Assembly: GCA_009775705.1 (NCBI GenBank)
Contig: VSQE01000040.1
Location: forward strand, 1 to 21,891
Source: Prevotellamassilia sp.
GTDB lineage: Bacteria; Bacteroidota; Bacteroidia; Bacteroidales; Bacteroidaceae
Direction: 5' to 3'
Length of the DNA: 21,891 nucleotides
Part shown: piece by piece, positions 1-7,054 of the stretch
Layout: each line of letters opens with the position of its first letter
How positions within the stretch are numbered: the first letter of the stretch is position 1
Notes under the pieces: generated by a model
Databases searched by the model: none
Seen by the model: only the letters and a program-made list of their open reading frames with translations
What the model was told of the DNA's origin: nothing
Made by a program: the position numbers and the translations under genes

Positions 1-2
1 TG

Positions 3-1979
3 GTCTTAGTCAGCAGCGTCAGCACGGAATCGCGAAGCAAGGTCGCCACCAACACTCTGCAGAACTACGGCTACTTCCGCGGCAATGTCACCCACGAGGT
101 CCTCACACAGAAAAATCCGCGCAAGGCCAAAATTTCCTATCACGTAAGGGCCGGACATCTTTTCCGTCTCGACTCCATCGCCTATCTCGACTTCCCTCCC
201 GCTGCCGACAGCCTGCTGAAAGCCACCGAATCCAAACGCATGCTCCGCAAGGGAGACGCCTTCAGCGTCATCAACCTTTCGGGCGAACAGACACGCATCG
301 AGAATCTCTTTCGCGAAAACGGCTACTACTTCTATTCCGCACCTTATACCACCTACCGAGCCGACACGATCATGCGCCCGGGCTACGTGCAACTGCAAGT
401 GCGACCCTCCGCCGACCGTCCGGCACGCGTCCGCCATCCGTGGTTCATCGGCAACACCTATGTCACCGTATACGACAAAGAGAACGCCACATTGGACGGG
501 CTGCTGAAACGCCGCAACTACACCTACCGCTACTCCGGAAAAAAGATTCCTCTGCGGCCCTTTCTGTGGCGGCAGGCCATCAGCCACCGGAAAGGAGAAC
601 GCTACAGCCTGAGCCATCAGAAATCCACCCTCGAAAAACTCGGGGCTATCGGTGTGTTCAGCCAGATGGACATCAACTATGTTCCCCGCGACACGGCCGC
701 CTCCAGCGACACACTCGACATCTACGTCACGGCCGTCATGGACAAACTGTACGACAGTTCCTTCGAGATGAACGCCACCCTGAAGAGCAACCAGCAGGTG
801 GGTCCGGGTCTCTCCTACGAACTGGCCAAGCGCAATGCCTTCCGCGGCGGCGAAAAAGTATCCTTCAAGATTTTCGGATCTTATGAATGGCAGACGGGAG
901 CAGGCTCGGGCGGCGGCAATTCGCTGCTCAACTCCTACGAGATCGGCACCCAGTTAGCCTTCGACTTCCCCCGCTTCGTCTTCCCCGGCATCAGCCGCCG
1001 GCTCACCCGTTTTCCCGCCTCAACCACCTTCGCGCTCGATGTAGACTGGAAGAACCGGTCCGGCTTCTTCAACATGGTCAAAGCCGGAGTGAGCGCCACC
1101 TACAAATGGCACAAACTCCCCACCGTGCAGCACGAACTGACGCTGCTGAGCTTCGACTTCGACAAGACGTTGCATACTACAGCGGTCTTCGACTCCATCA
1201 TGACGGCCAATCCCGCCCTCTACGTCTCCATGCGCGACCAGTTCATCCCTTCCATATCCTACACCTTCACCTACGCCTCGGCGGCCCGTCACCGCAATCC
1301 CTCGTGGGTCCAGCTCACGGCCAAAGAAGCCGGCAACATCGTATCGTCCGTCTATGCGGCCACCGGCCGGAAATTCTCCCGTCAGAACAAAGAGATATGC
1401 GGCAATCCCTTTGCCCAGTACCTCCGTTTCACGGCCGAGGCACGGCAAACATTCCGCATCTCCTCCGGCCTGTCTCTTTCCACCCGTCTCTTCGGCGGTG
1501 TCATCTACAGCTACGGAAACAGCCTCCGCGCACCCTATAACGACCAGTTCTATGCCGGAGGTGCCAACGGCATCCGCGCCTTCACCGTCCGCACCATAGG
1601 CCCAGGCTCTTTCCGGTCGCCCGACTCCAAATACGCCTATATCGACCAGACCGGCGACATCAAGCTCGAAGCCAACGCCGAACTCCGCGTCCGCCTCTTC
1701 GGTAATCTCCACGGAGCCACGTTCCTCGATGCCGGCAATGTCTGGCTCATACGCCAGGATCCCCTGCGTCCCGGAGCCACGCTCACAGCCAAGACTCTTA
1801 AACACATCGCTGTGGGAACAGGTCTGGGCCTGCGCTACGATCTCAGTTTTCTGGTTCTCCGCTTCGATGTCGGGGTAGCCCTTCACGCTCCTTACGAAAC
1901 CAGCCGCTCGGGATGGTACAATATTCCCCGCTTCAAGGACGGACTGGCCTACCACTTCGCCATCGGCTATCCGTTCTGA
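3..1979 (+). CDS. TamL/BamA-like Omp85 outer-membrane protein, 5' end missing
   Basis: The frame is open from the left edge, so the true start lies outside the window; 658 residues are visible. The N-terminal part reads like POTRA repeats (for example 'NYGYFRGNV', 'ENGYYFYSAPY', 'LEKLGAIGVFSQMDINY'). The rest is a C-terminal beta-barrel ending in 'AIGYPF' with a terminal Phe. The loop-6 region reads 'GGANGIRAFTVRTIGPG', corresponding to the (V/I)RGF motif of Omp85 proteins with the Gly replaced by Ala. In Bacteroidota this architecture is typical of TamL, an outer-membrane lipoprotein that works with TamB in envelope assembly. That name is inferred from family resemblance, because the diagnostic lipobox would be in the missing N-terminus (perhaps 100 residues). 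BamA itself is the main alternative, but it usually has five POTRA domains and is longer. The gene is convergent with the S46 peptidase gene. Confidence 0.85.
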   Translation, partial: VLVSSVSTESRSKVATNTLQNYGYFRGNVTHEVLTQKNPRKAKISYHVRAGHLFRLDSIAYLDFPPAADSLLKATESKRMLRKGDAFSVINLSGEQTRIENLFRENGYYFYSAPYTTYRADTIMRPGYVQLQVRPSADRPARVRHPWFIGNTYVTVYDKENATLDGLLKRRNYTYRYSGKKIPLRPFLWRQAISHRKGERYSLSHQKSTLEKLGAIGVFSQMDINYVPRDTAASSDTLDIYVTAVMDKLYDSSFEMNATLKSNQQVGPGLSYELAKRNAFRGGEKVSFKIFGSYEWQTGAGSGGGNSLLNSYEIGTQLAFDFPRFVFPGISRRLTRFPASTTFALDVDWKNRSGFFNMVKAGVSATYKWHKLPTVQHELTLLSFDFDKTLHTTAVFDSIMTANPALYVSMRDQFIPSISYTFTYASAARHRNPSWVQLTAKEAGNIVSSVYAATGRKFSRQNKEICGNPFAQYLRFTAEARQTFRISSGLSLSTRLFGGVIYSYGNSLRAPYNDQFYAGGANGIRAFTVRTIGPGSFRSPDSKYAYIDQTGDIKLEANAELRVRLFGNLHGATFLDAGNVWLIRQDPLRPGATLTAKTLKHIAVGTGLGLRYDLSFLVLRFDVGVALHAPYETSRSGWYNIPRFKDGLAYHFAIGYPF

Positions 1980-2000
1980 GACAGAATCGGCCGGCCCGAC

Positions 2001-2097
2001 AACACTTCACCGGAACAAACAAGGAAATCCCCCTCTCCGCAGCATACAGGTTTATGCCATGGAGAGGGGGATTTCCTTGTTTGTTCCGGTGAATGTT
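2001..2097. terminator. Very long bidirectional hairpin between convergent genes
   Basis: A perfect 33-bp inverted repeat is formed by 2006-2038 and 2061-2093. It is extended by four more pairs (2001-2004 with 2094-2097) across one bulged base. The 22-nt loop contains an inner 5-bp stem (GCATA/TATGC). It sits 21 bp after the tamL-like stop and 25 bp before the peptidase stop, so it probably terminates both genes. The stem is far longer than a normal intrinsic terminator and the T-runs beside it are short. Confidence 0.8.
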
Positions 2098-2122
2098 TTG
2101 CCTATCGGATCATAAATACGGC

Positions 2123-4258
2123 CTAACGTATCTCCATCTCGTCAAGCAGATAGGTGGAACCGCCAAACTTGTCGATCAGGAAAAGCACATAACGGATGTC
2201 CACATTGATGCAACGCTGCAACTGCGGGTTGAAGCGCAGGTCGCTGCTGAGGCTCTCGATGTTGCCGTCGAAGGCCAACCCGATCAGTTCGCCCCGGGCA
2301 TTCATCACGGGACTGCCCGAGTTTCCGCCCGTGATGTCGTTGTCAGAGAGGAAACAAACCGGCAGCTGGCCATCCGGCAAGGCATAACGGCCAAAGTCGC
2401 CTTTCTGATAGAAACCGCGCAATTTCTCATTGATCACATAGTCGGGGTCGGAAGGATTCTCCTTCTCGAACATACCCTTCAGCACGGTCTGCCATCCGTA
2501 GTCCACAGCATCGCGGGGACTGTATCCGCCCACATGCCCGTAGGTCATGCGCAGCGTGAAGTTGGCATCCGGCGCCTTGCTCCAGTCGTACATCTCGCAA
2601 AGACCGCGCACATACACCTTGTCCAGCTCGCGGCGGCACACGTTATACCGGTTCAGGGCCGGCTGGTAACAGGCCGTCAGTTCCTTGAAACTCTTCCAAT
2701 GACGGTAGAGCGGATCGGCCTTGAAAGTCTCCGCGTCGGGATGCTGCAAAAAGGCATTCAGCCGCTCGCGGTCCGCAAAAAGCGATTTCCCGTACAGTTC
2801 GTCATAATGCACTTTTGCCGCAGCGGCATCCGGAAGGAATGCTCTGGAACGTTCCAGCCGGGCATGTTTCTGCCAATAAGGCAAGAGCAGGTCCGCAATC
2901 TCACGGTCCAGCCGGAGGTCCGCCGTCCCGACCGACATGTCATAGGCTTTCAGCAATTCCCCACGGGCGGCCTCTATCTCTTTGGCCTTGCCGCTCTCCA
3001 ATGCGGCGGCATAACTGTCCAGTGTGCGGAGCGGCATATAAAAAGCCGGCGCGCCCACCGTGGCCGTCAGCAGACGATAGTCGAACAGTGTGTCCTGCAC
3101 GGCGGCACAAAGAGAGTCGATGCGGTCGATGATGTCGCGGTATTCCACCTTGCCACTGCGCGCCGCGAAAGCGCGGAAAGCAGCTTCCTCCTTCTTCTTG
3201 ATGCCAAGCAGGCCCGTCTTCTTCACGCTTTCGTTCATACCGCCGTAGTTCTTCACCACATTGCCCAGGCTCATATAGTCATCGGCCAGTTTGAGCGCGA
3301 GCACACTGTCGCGGTCCATGCGCTGCTTCATGTAGGTGAGCTGTGCCTCGCCCGCCATGTTGACCGGTGTGTTCTCGCATTCCGTCCGGAGCGCCACTTC
3401 CGAAGCCGTCAGATAGCGGCTCGTCCGGCCGGGAAAGCCCATGATCATCGTATAGTCGCCCTGCTGCGGACCTTTGATGGAGAGCGGCAGGAACCGCGGG
3501 GTCTGCAAGGGCACATTTTTCTTGCTGTATTCCGCCGGATCGCCCTTCGCGTCGGCATAAATACGGAACACGGCAAAGTCCGCGTTGTGGCGCGGCCACA
3601 CCCAGTTGTCCTGGTTGAAACCGAACTGCGCGATGTTCTGCGGCGGATTCACCACCAGACGGACGTCCGGAAAGCGCTGCTCATAGAACATATAGAAGCG
3701 GTTGCCGCCAAAATAGGGCACAATCCGCACGTCCATTCCTTTCTTCCCCTTCAGGTCGCTCTTCTTGAAGAGTTTCCCGGCCAGCGGCTCCAGAAACGAC
3801 TGGCTCTGCGCCGTATAGGCATTCGCGCCTTCCTTGAGCGCGGCGGCCTCCACCTCGGCCGTCACGTCCGCAATGCGCACCACAAAGGTGAAATCCAAGT
3901 CGGGCACGGGCAACTCCTCGGCAAGGCTCCGCGCAAAATAACCGTCCTGCAAATAGTTGTGTTCCATCGTACTCATGCCGTGTACGTAACCGAAGCCGCA
4001 ATGGTTGTTCGTAAAGACAAGTCCGCGGGGCGACACCACCTCGCCCGTACAGCCCGCGCCGAAAATGCCCACACACTCGCGCAGCGAGGGCGAGTTTTCC
4101 GAATACAGAGCCTCGGGCGGAAGCGCCAGACCGGCCTTGCGCAGCGAATCCTCCAGATGCTGCATCTTCATCAGTTTAAGGAGCCACATGCCCTCATCGG
4201 CCCGCGCTCCCGAAAAGCCCAGCACAAAAGCCAGACAGAATCCCAAGATTTTTCTCAT
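2123..4258 (-). CDS. dpp7: S46-family dipeptidyl-peptidase, DPP7 type
   Basis: Secreted or periplasmic serine exopeptidase that releases dipeptides from peptide N-termini, feeding amino-acid catabolism in Bacteroidales. I chose the ATG at 4258 because it begins a clear signal peptide (MRKILGFCLAFVLGFSGARA, then DEG); the frame is open further upstream but that part is not signal-like. The 711-residue protein matches the family length (about 710-720). The catalytic triad is visible: His86 in 'TNNHCGFG', Asp227 in 'WPRHNADF' and Ser647 in 'GGNSGSP'. The residue 18 positions after the catalytic Ser is Gly665 ('FDGN'). As I recall the family, DPP7 enzymes (broad, hydrophobic P1) have Gly there and DPP11 enzymes (Asp/Glu P1) have Arg, so this should be DPP7-like. 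Single-gene unit with its own promoter upstream. Confidence 0.92.
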   Translation of the reverse strand: MRKILGFCLAFVLGFSGARADEGMWLLKLMKMQHLEDSLRKAGLALPPEALYSENSPSLRECVGIFGAGCTGEVVSPRGLVFTNNHCGFGYVHGMSTMEHNYLQDGYFARSLAEELPVPDLDFTFVVRIADVTAEVEAAALKEGANAYTAQSQSFLEPLAGKLFKKSDLKGKKGMDVRIVPYFGGNRFYMFYEQRFPDVRLVVNPPQNIAQFGFNQDNWVWPRHNADFAVFRIYADAKGDPAEYSKKNVPLQTPRFLPLSIKGPQQGDYTMIMGFPGRTSRYLTASEVALRTECENTPVNMAGEAQLTYMKQRMDRDSVLALKLADDYMSLGNVVKNYGGMNESVKKTGLLGIKKKEEAAFRAFAARSGKVEYRDIIDRIDSLCAAVQDTLFDYRLLTATVGAPAFYMPLRTLDSYAAALESGKAKEIEAARGELLKAYDMSVGTADLRLDREIADLLLPYWQKHARLERSRAFLPDAAAAKVHYDELYGKSLFADRERLNAFLQHPDAETFKADPLYRHWKSFKELTACYQPALNRYNVCRRELDKVYVRGLCEMYDWSKAPDANFTLRMTYGHVGGYSPRDAVDYGWQTVLKGMFEKENPSDPDYVINEKLRGFYQKGDFGRYALPDGQLPVCFLSDNDITGGNSGSPVMNARGELIGLAFDGNIESLSSDLRFNPQLQRCINVDIRYVLFLIDKFGGSTYLLDEMEIR

Positions 4259-4310
4259 ACTTACAAATGTATTTAAAATTAAAGAATTTGTGTGCAAATA
4301 CAGAACTGTG

Positions 4311-4341
4311 CAAAAGTACGGATTTTTCCGGATGCGGAAAA
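4311..4341 (-). promoter_or_regulatory. Promoter of the S46 peptidase gene
   Basis: On the minus strand 4318-4311 reads TACTTTTG, a perfect match to the Bacteroidota -7 box TAnnTTTG, 52 bp before the chosen ATG. Nineteen bases upstream is TTTT (4341-4338), a weak -33 box. That -33 position lies inside the edge hairpin of repeat element A. Confidence 0.55.
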
Positions 4342-4420
4342 GCCCCTCCGCCATTTCACGTTAAACGCCGATAAGAAAAACGGAGGACCAGCACCCAATG
4401 TAAACGTAAGTTAATTAACA

Positions 4421-4452
4421 TTTGCTTTTCGCACCGGAATGTCGTATATTTG
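4421..4452 (+). promoter_or_regulatory. Promoter inside element A
   Basis: TTTG (4421-4424), a 20-nt spacer, then TATATTTG (4445-4452) matches the Bacteroidota sigma-ABfr consensus. Both boxes and the spacing are conserved in copy B while spacer bases have changed, which suggests selection on the promoter. An intrinsic terminator follows about 30 bp later, so it drives only a short RNA. Confidence 0.75.
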
Positions 4453-4456
4453 CGGT

Positions 4457-4503
4457 AGCAAAAGAGAACATCCCTGAGAAGCCGCCTGAAAGCGGCTTTT
4501 TTT
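4457..4503 (+). ncRNA. Predicted ~47-nt non-coding RNA, copy A
   Basis: The transcript would begin near AGCAAA (4457-4462), just after the -7 box, and end in an intrinsic terminator. The terminator has a 7-bp stem AAGCCGC/GCGGCTT (4479-4485 with 4492-4498) and a run of seven T (4497-4503). There is no start codon or ribosome-binding site leading to an open frame. Copy B has the same length and layout. Exact ends are inferred from the motifs. Confidence 0.6.
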
Positions 4504-4539
4504 CTGCCCTGAACGTGAAAAAAACATAGGTTTTTCTTG

Positions 4540-4602
4540 AAAAAAGATCCTATCTTTTTCAAAAAAGGTCCGATGTTTTTTAAAAAAGGTCCTATCTTTT
4601 TT
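4540..4602. repeat. Three 21-bp tandem quasi-palindromes in element A
   Basis: Three consecutive 21-bp units start at 4540, 4561 and 4582. Each has the form AAAAAAG-N7-CTTTTTT or a close variant, so each is a small inverted repeat. A fourth, decayed unit follows at 4603-4623. The central seven bases are variants of GTCCTAT. The 21-bp spacing is two helical turns. Confidence 0.8.
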
Positions 4603-4750
4603 GAAAACCCTCCGATCTTCGCGTTAAACTTTTCGGACATACGTTAAATTTCATGTACGATTTTTTTCCAAATAGGGAAAAACAAGATGCCTGCCCGCCC
4701 CTCTGATCCGCGGAATCCAGCCGGCAGGAAATCAAAATAACCGCTTTCTC

Positions 4751-4781
4751 TTTGTGCTTTGCGCGAAAAGCCCTAACTTTG
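4751..4781 (+). promoter_or_regulatory. Promoter of the tetR-fabG block
   Basis: TTTG (4751-4754), exactly 19 nt, then TAACTTTG (4774-4781) is a full match to the Bacteroidota promoter consensus. It lies 73 bp before the tetR-family ATG. I saw no convincing operator palindrome between it and the gene. Confidence 0.75.
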
Positions 4782-4854
4782 CCACAACGCAGAAGCGACG
4801 CGGAAACGGCTGTGATGCAAGACGTATCCGACGCCGGCTATTCAACGAACAGAC

Positions 4855-5496
4855 ATGTCTATATCGAAAACACGCCAGAGACTGGTGGAGGAAGCGCGCG
4901 AACTCTTTGCCCGCAACGGACTTGAAGCCACCACGATGAACGACATCGCCACGGCGTCGGGACGCGGCCGGCGCACCCTCTACACCTACTTCCGCAACAA
5001 GGAAGAGGTCTATACCGCTGTCATCGAGGGTGAGTTGGAACGCCTCTCCGAACGCATGGACGAGGTGGCCAACATGGCCGTCCGGCCCGAGGAGAAAGTG
5101 TTCCGCCTTATCTATACCCACCTGAGCCTGATACGCGAAACGGTGGCGCGGAACGGGAGCCTGCGCGCGGAATTTTTCCGCAACATCTGGATGGTGGAGA
5201 AAGTGCGAAAGACCTTTGATGAAGAGGAGAAGAACGTGTTGCGGCGCGTCCTGATGGAAGGAGTGGAGAACGGCAGTTTCCACATAGCCAGTGTGGACCT
5301 GCTCACCGACATCATCCACTATTCCGTCAAGGGCCTTGAGGTGCCCTACATCTACGACCGCCTCGGCGAGGGGCTGACCGAGGAGGACACCTACCCCATC
5401 GTCACCGAACTACTCCACCGTGTGCTGGACATCAGAAATGACATTCCCTCTGCCAGACAACAATCAACCGAAAAACATTATCCATCAAAACTATAA
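4855..5496 (+). CDS. TetR/AcrR-family transcriptional regulator
   Basis: A 213-residue protein. The N-terminal TetR DNA-binding domain spans about residues 8-55, with the helix-turn-helix 'TMNDIATASGRGRRTLYTYF' at 27-46 and the characteristic 'NKEEVY' after it. The rest is a helical ligand-binding and dimerisation domain without recognisable ligand residues. It stops 12 bp before fabG on the same strand and the two share the promoter at 4751-4781, so it most likely regulates this operon, including itself. The effector is unknown; the link to FabG makes an acyl-CoA or fatty-acid signal plausible, but that is inference from context only. Confidence 0.88.
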   Translation: MSISKTRQRLVEEARELFARNGLEATTMNDIATASGRGRRTLYTYFRNKEEVYTAVIEGELERLSERMDEVANMAVRPEEKVFRLIYTHLSLIRETVARNGSLRAEFFRNIWMVEKVRKTFDEEEKNVLRRVLMEGVENGSFHIASVDLLTDIIHYSVKGLEVPYIYDRLGEGLTEEDTYPIVTELLHRVLDIRNDIPSARQQSTEKHYPSKL

Positions 5497-5508
5497 AAAA
5501 AGAGAAAC

Positions 5509-6255
5509 ATGGGACTTTTAACAGGTAAAACCGCTCTGATCACCGGCGCCGCCCGCGGCATCGGCAAAGCCATAGCTCTGAAATTCGCAGCCGAAGGGGC
5601 CAACATCGCCTTCACCGATCTCGTCATCGACGAAAACGGCGAAGCCACGAAAAAGGAAATCGAGGCTACCGGCGTGAAATGTATCGCATACGCCTCCAAT
5701 GCCGCCGACTTCGCACAGACCGAGGAAGTAGTGAAAAAGGTGCACGAGGATTTCGGCAGCATTGACATCCTCGTCAACAACGCCGGCATCACCAAAGACG
5801 GCCTCATGATGCGCATGACCGAAAGCCAATGGGACGCCGTCATCGCCGTGAACCTCAAATCGGCCTTCAACTTCATCCACGCCTGCACCCCCGTCATGAT
5901 GCGCCAGCGCAGCGGCTCCATCATCAACATGGCCAGCGTGGTGGGCGTGCACGGCAACGCCGGCCAGAGCAACTATGCCGCCTCTAAAGCCGGCCTCATC
6001 GCCCTGGCCAAGAGCGTGGCTCAGGAAATGGGCAGCCGCGGCATCCGCGCCAACGCCATAGCCCCGGGCTTTATCGAGACCGCCATGACAGCCGCCCTGA
6101 GCGAGGACGTGCGCAAGGAATGGATGAAGGCCATCCCCCTGCGTCGCGGCGGAAAACCGGAAGACATCGCCGATGTGGCCACCTTCCTCGCTTCGGACAT
6201 GTCCAGCTACATCAGCGGACAGGTGATCCAGGTGGACGGCGGTATGAACATGTAA
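5509..6255 (+). CDS. fabG: 3-oxoacyl-[acyl-carrier-protein] reductase
   Basis: Cytoplasmic NADPH-dependent reductase of type II fatty-acid synthesis; it reduces 3-oxoacyl-ACP to 3-hydroxyacyl-ACP. The 248 residues match the family. The Rossmann motif TGAARGIG is at 12-19, NNAG at 90-93, and the catalytic set Asn115, Ser143, Tyr156 and Lys160 ('YAASK') is complete. 'PGFIET' at 186-191 and the C-terminal 'QVIQVDGGM' are typical of FabG. The start ATG is preceded by an A/G-rich stretch, and the gene is 12 bp behind the TetR regulator. Closely related short-chain dehydrogenases share these motifs, but the close fit to FabG makes that assignment the likeliest. Confidence 0.9.
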   Translation: MGLLTGKTALITGAARGIGKAIALKFAAEGANIAFTDLVIDENGEATKKEIEATGVKCIAYASNAADFAQTEEVVKKVHEDFGSIDILVNNAGITKDGLMMRMTESQWDAVIAVNLKSAFNFIHACTPVMMRQRSGSIINMASVVGVHGNAGQSNYAASKAGLIALAKSVAQEMGSRGIRANAIAPGFIETAMTAALSEDVRKEWMKAIPLRRGGKPEDIADVATFLASDMSSYISGQVIQVDGGMNM

Positions 6256-6283
6256 TCATTCCCCACACAAAAAAACAATCCAC

Positions 6284-6343
6284 CGGCAATTGACAGTTGA
6301 CACTCCGCCCTGAAAACAGGGAACCGTCGGCTGTCAATTGCCG
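6284..6343. other. Structured intergenic hairpin between fabG and the pseudouridine synthase
   Basis: A perfect 13-bp inverted repeat (6284-6296 with 6331-6343, arm CGGCAATTGACAG) is extended inward by five pairs (TTGAC with GTCGG, two of them G-U). The loop holds a second stem, CCCTG-AAAA-CAGGG (6308-6321). There is no T-run after it, so it is not a standard terminator. It could stabilise the fabG mRNA or modulate read-through to the next gene, whose ATG is 18 bp downstream. Confidence 0.65.
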
Positions 6344-6361
6344 CGTTTTGAAAAAACTCTC

Positions 6362-7033
6362 ATGGAAGTTCTCTACGAAGACAACCACATCATCATCGTC
6401 AACAAAGCTCCGGGCGAGATAGTCCAGGGCGACAAAACGGGCGATGCCACCTTGGGCGACAGCGTGAAACAGTACATCAAGGAAAAATATGCCAAACCGG
6501 GAGCGGTATTCCTCGGTGTGGTGCACCGGCTGGACCGTCCGGTCAGCGGCGCCGTCATCTTTGCCCGCACCAGCAAGGCCCTTGCACGGATGAGCGAGAT
6601 GTTCCGCAAGGGCGAAGTTAGAAAGACCTATCATGCCATTGTGCCGCGCCGCGACATTCCGGAGGAAACGACCGTCACGCTGGAACACTGGCTGACGCGC
6701 AACGAACGCCAGAACAAGGCCTACGCCCACAACCGGGAGATAAACGGGAGCAAACGTGCCCTGTTAGACTTCCGGGCGCTGACCTCCTCAGACCGGTACA
6801 CCCTGCTCGAAATACACCTGCACACCGGCCGGCACCACCAGATACGCTGCCAGCTGGCGGCGGAAGGCATGCCCATCAAAGGAGACCTGAAGTACGGCGC
6901 GCCGCGCAGCAATCCCGACGGCAGCATCAGCCTGCATGCCCGCAGCGTAGCCTTCACGCATCCCGTCTCGCGCCTCCCCATCCTCGTGAAAGCACCCTAT
7001 CCGGACGGTCTCTGGCAAAAAATACAGCCGTAA
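6362..7033 (+). CDS. RluA-family RNA pseudouridine synthase
   Basis: Converts specific uridines in rRNA or tRNA to pseudouridine. I start it at the ATG at 6362 (223 residues); a TTG eight codons earlier is in frame but overlaps the hairpin region. The RluA catalytic motif 'HRLDRPVSG' is at 55-63 with the nucleophile Asp58. 'TGRHHQIR' at 155-162 and 'KGDLKYGA' at 173-180 are the other family motifs. There is no N-terminal S4 domain, so it resembles the short RluA/TruC-like members rather than RluC or RluD. The target uridine cannot be told from sequence. It is downstream of fabG on the same strand and may be co-transcribed with it. It is convergent with the DUF4435 gene 21 bp away. Confidence 0.85.
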   Translation: MEVLYEDNHIIIVNKAPGEIVQGDKTGDATLGDSVKQYIKEKYAKPGAVFLGVVHRLDRPVSGAVIFARTSKALARMSEMFRKGEVRKTYHAIVPRRDIPEETTVTLEHWLTRNERQNKAYAHNREINGSKRALLDFRALTSSDRYTLLEIHLHTGRHHQIRCQLAAEGMPIKGDLKYGAPRSNPDGSISLHARSVAFTHPVSRLPILVKAPYPDGLWQKIQP

Positions 7034-7054
7034 AAAAAACGCCGCTAACGGACT

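Larger units (their letters stand above)
4333..4653 (+). repeat. Dispersed non-coding element, copy A
   Basis: This 321-bp block is homologous to 18733-19053 in opposite orientation. Order on the plus strand: edge hairpin GCGGA/TCCGC (4334-4350); TTTCACGTTAA (4354-4364); AATGTAAACG (4397-4406) followed by AAGTTAA; promoter (4421-4452); short terminated transcript (4457-4503); AACGTGAAAAAAACAT (4512-4527); 21-bp tandem units (4540-4602); GTTAAACTTT (4623-4632); GTTAAATTT (4643-4651). Over 4397-4527 (131 bp) I align it to copy B without gaps and count about 31 differences, roughly 76% identity. It fills most of the 596-bp gap between the divergent peptidase and tetR genes. No coding frame is credible and I see no clear target-site duplication. 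Confidence 0.85.

Noticed and set aside
2093..4276. Long open frame on the plus strand opposite the S46 peptidase gene
   Set aside because: It mirrors the minus-strand gene, has no family resemblance and no plausible start region. It is a by-product of high-GC codon use on the other strand, where the catalytic motifs are clear.
4457..4503. 6S RNA, tmRNA or a riboswitch
   Set aside because: The predicted transcript is only about 47 nt and lacks the large bulged hairpin, tRNA-like ends or aptamer structure these need. In copy B no downstream gene lies on the same strand.
4540..4623. CRISPR array
   Set aside because: The units are 21 bp, directly adjacent, imperfect and without spacers, and there are no cas genes.
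4356..4640. A 94-codon minus-strand frame across element A
   Set aside because: Its Lys/Phe/Ile repeats come directly from the 21-bp A/T array, and the homologous region of copy B does not keep the frame as a gene.
4333..4653. Standard insertion sequence or MITE
   Set aside because: No transposase frame, no matching terminal repeats at the outer ends and no convincing target-site duplication. The inverted TTTCACGTTAA boxes are internal, so I kept it as an unclassified dispersed element.
4782..4854. TetR operator palindrome upstream of the regulator gene
   Set aside because: I looked for an inverted repeat between the promoter and the ATG and found none that stands out from chance.
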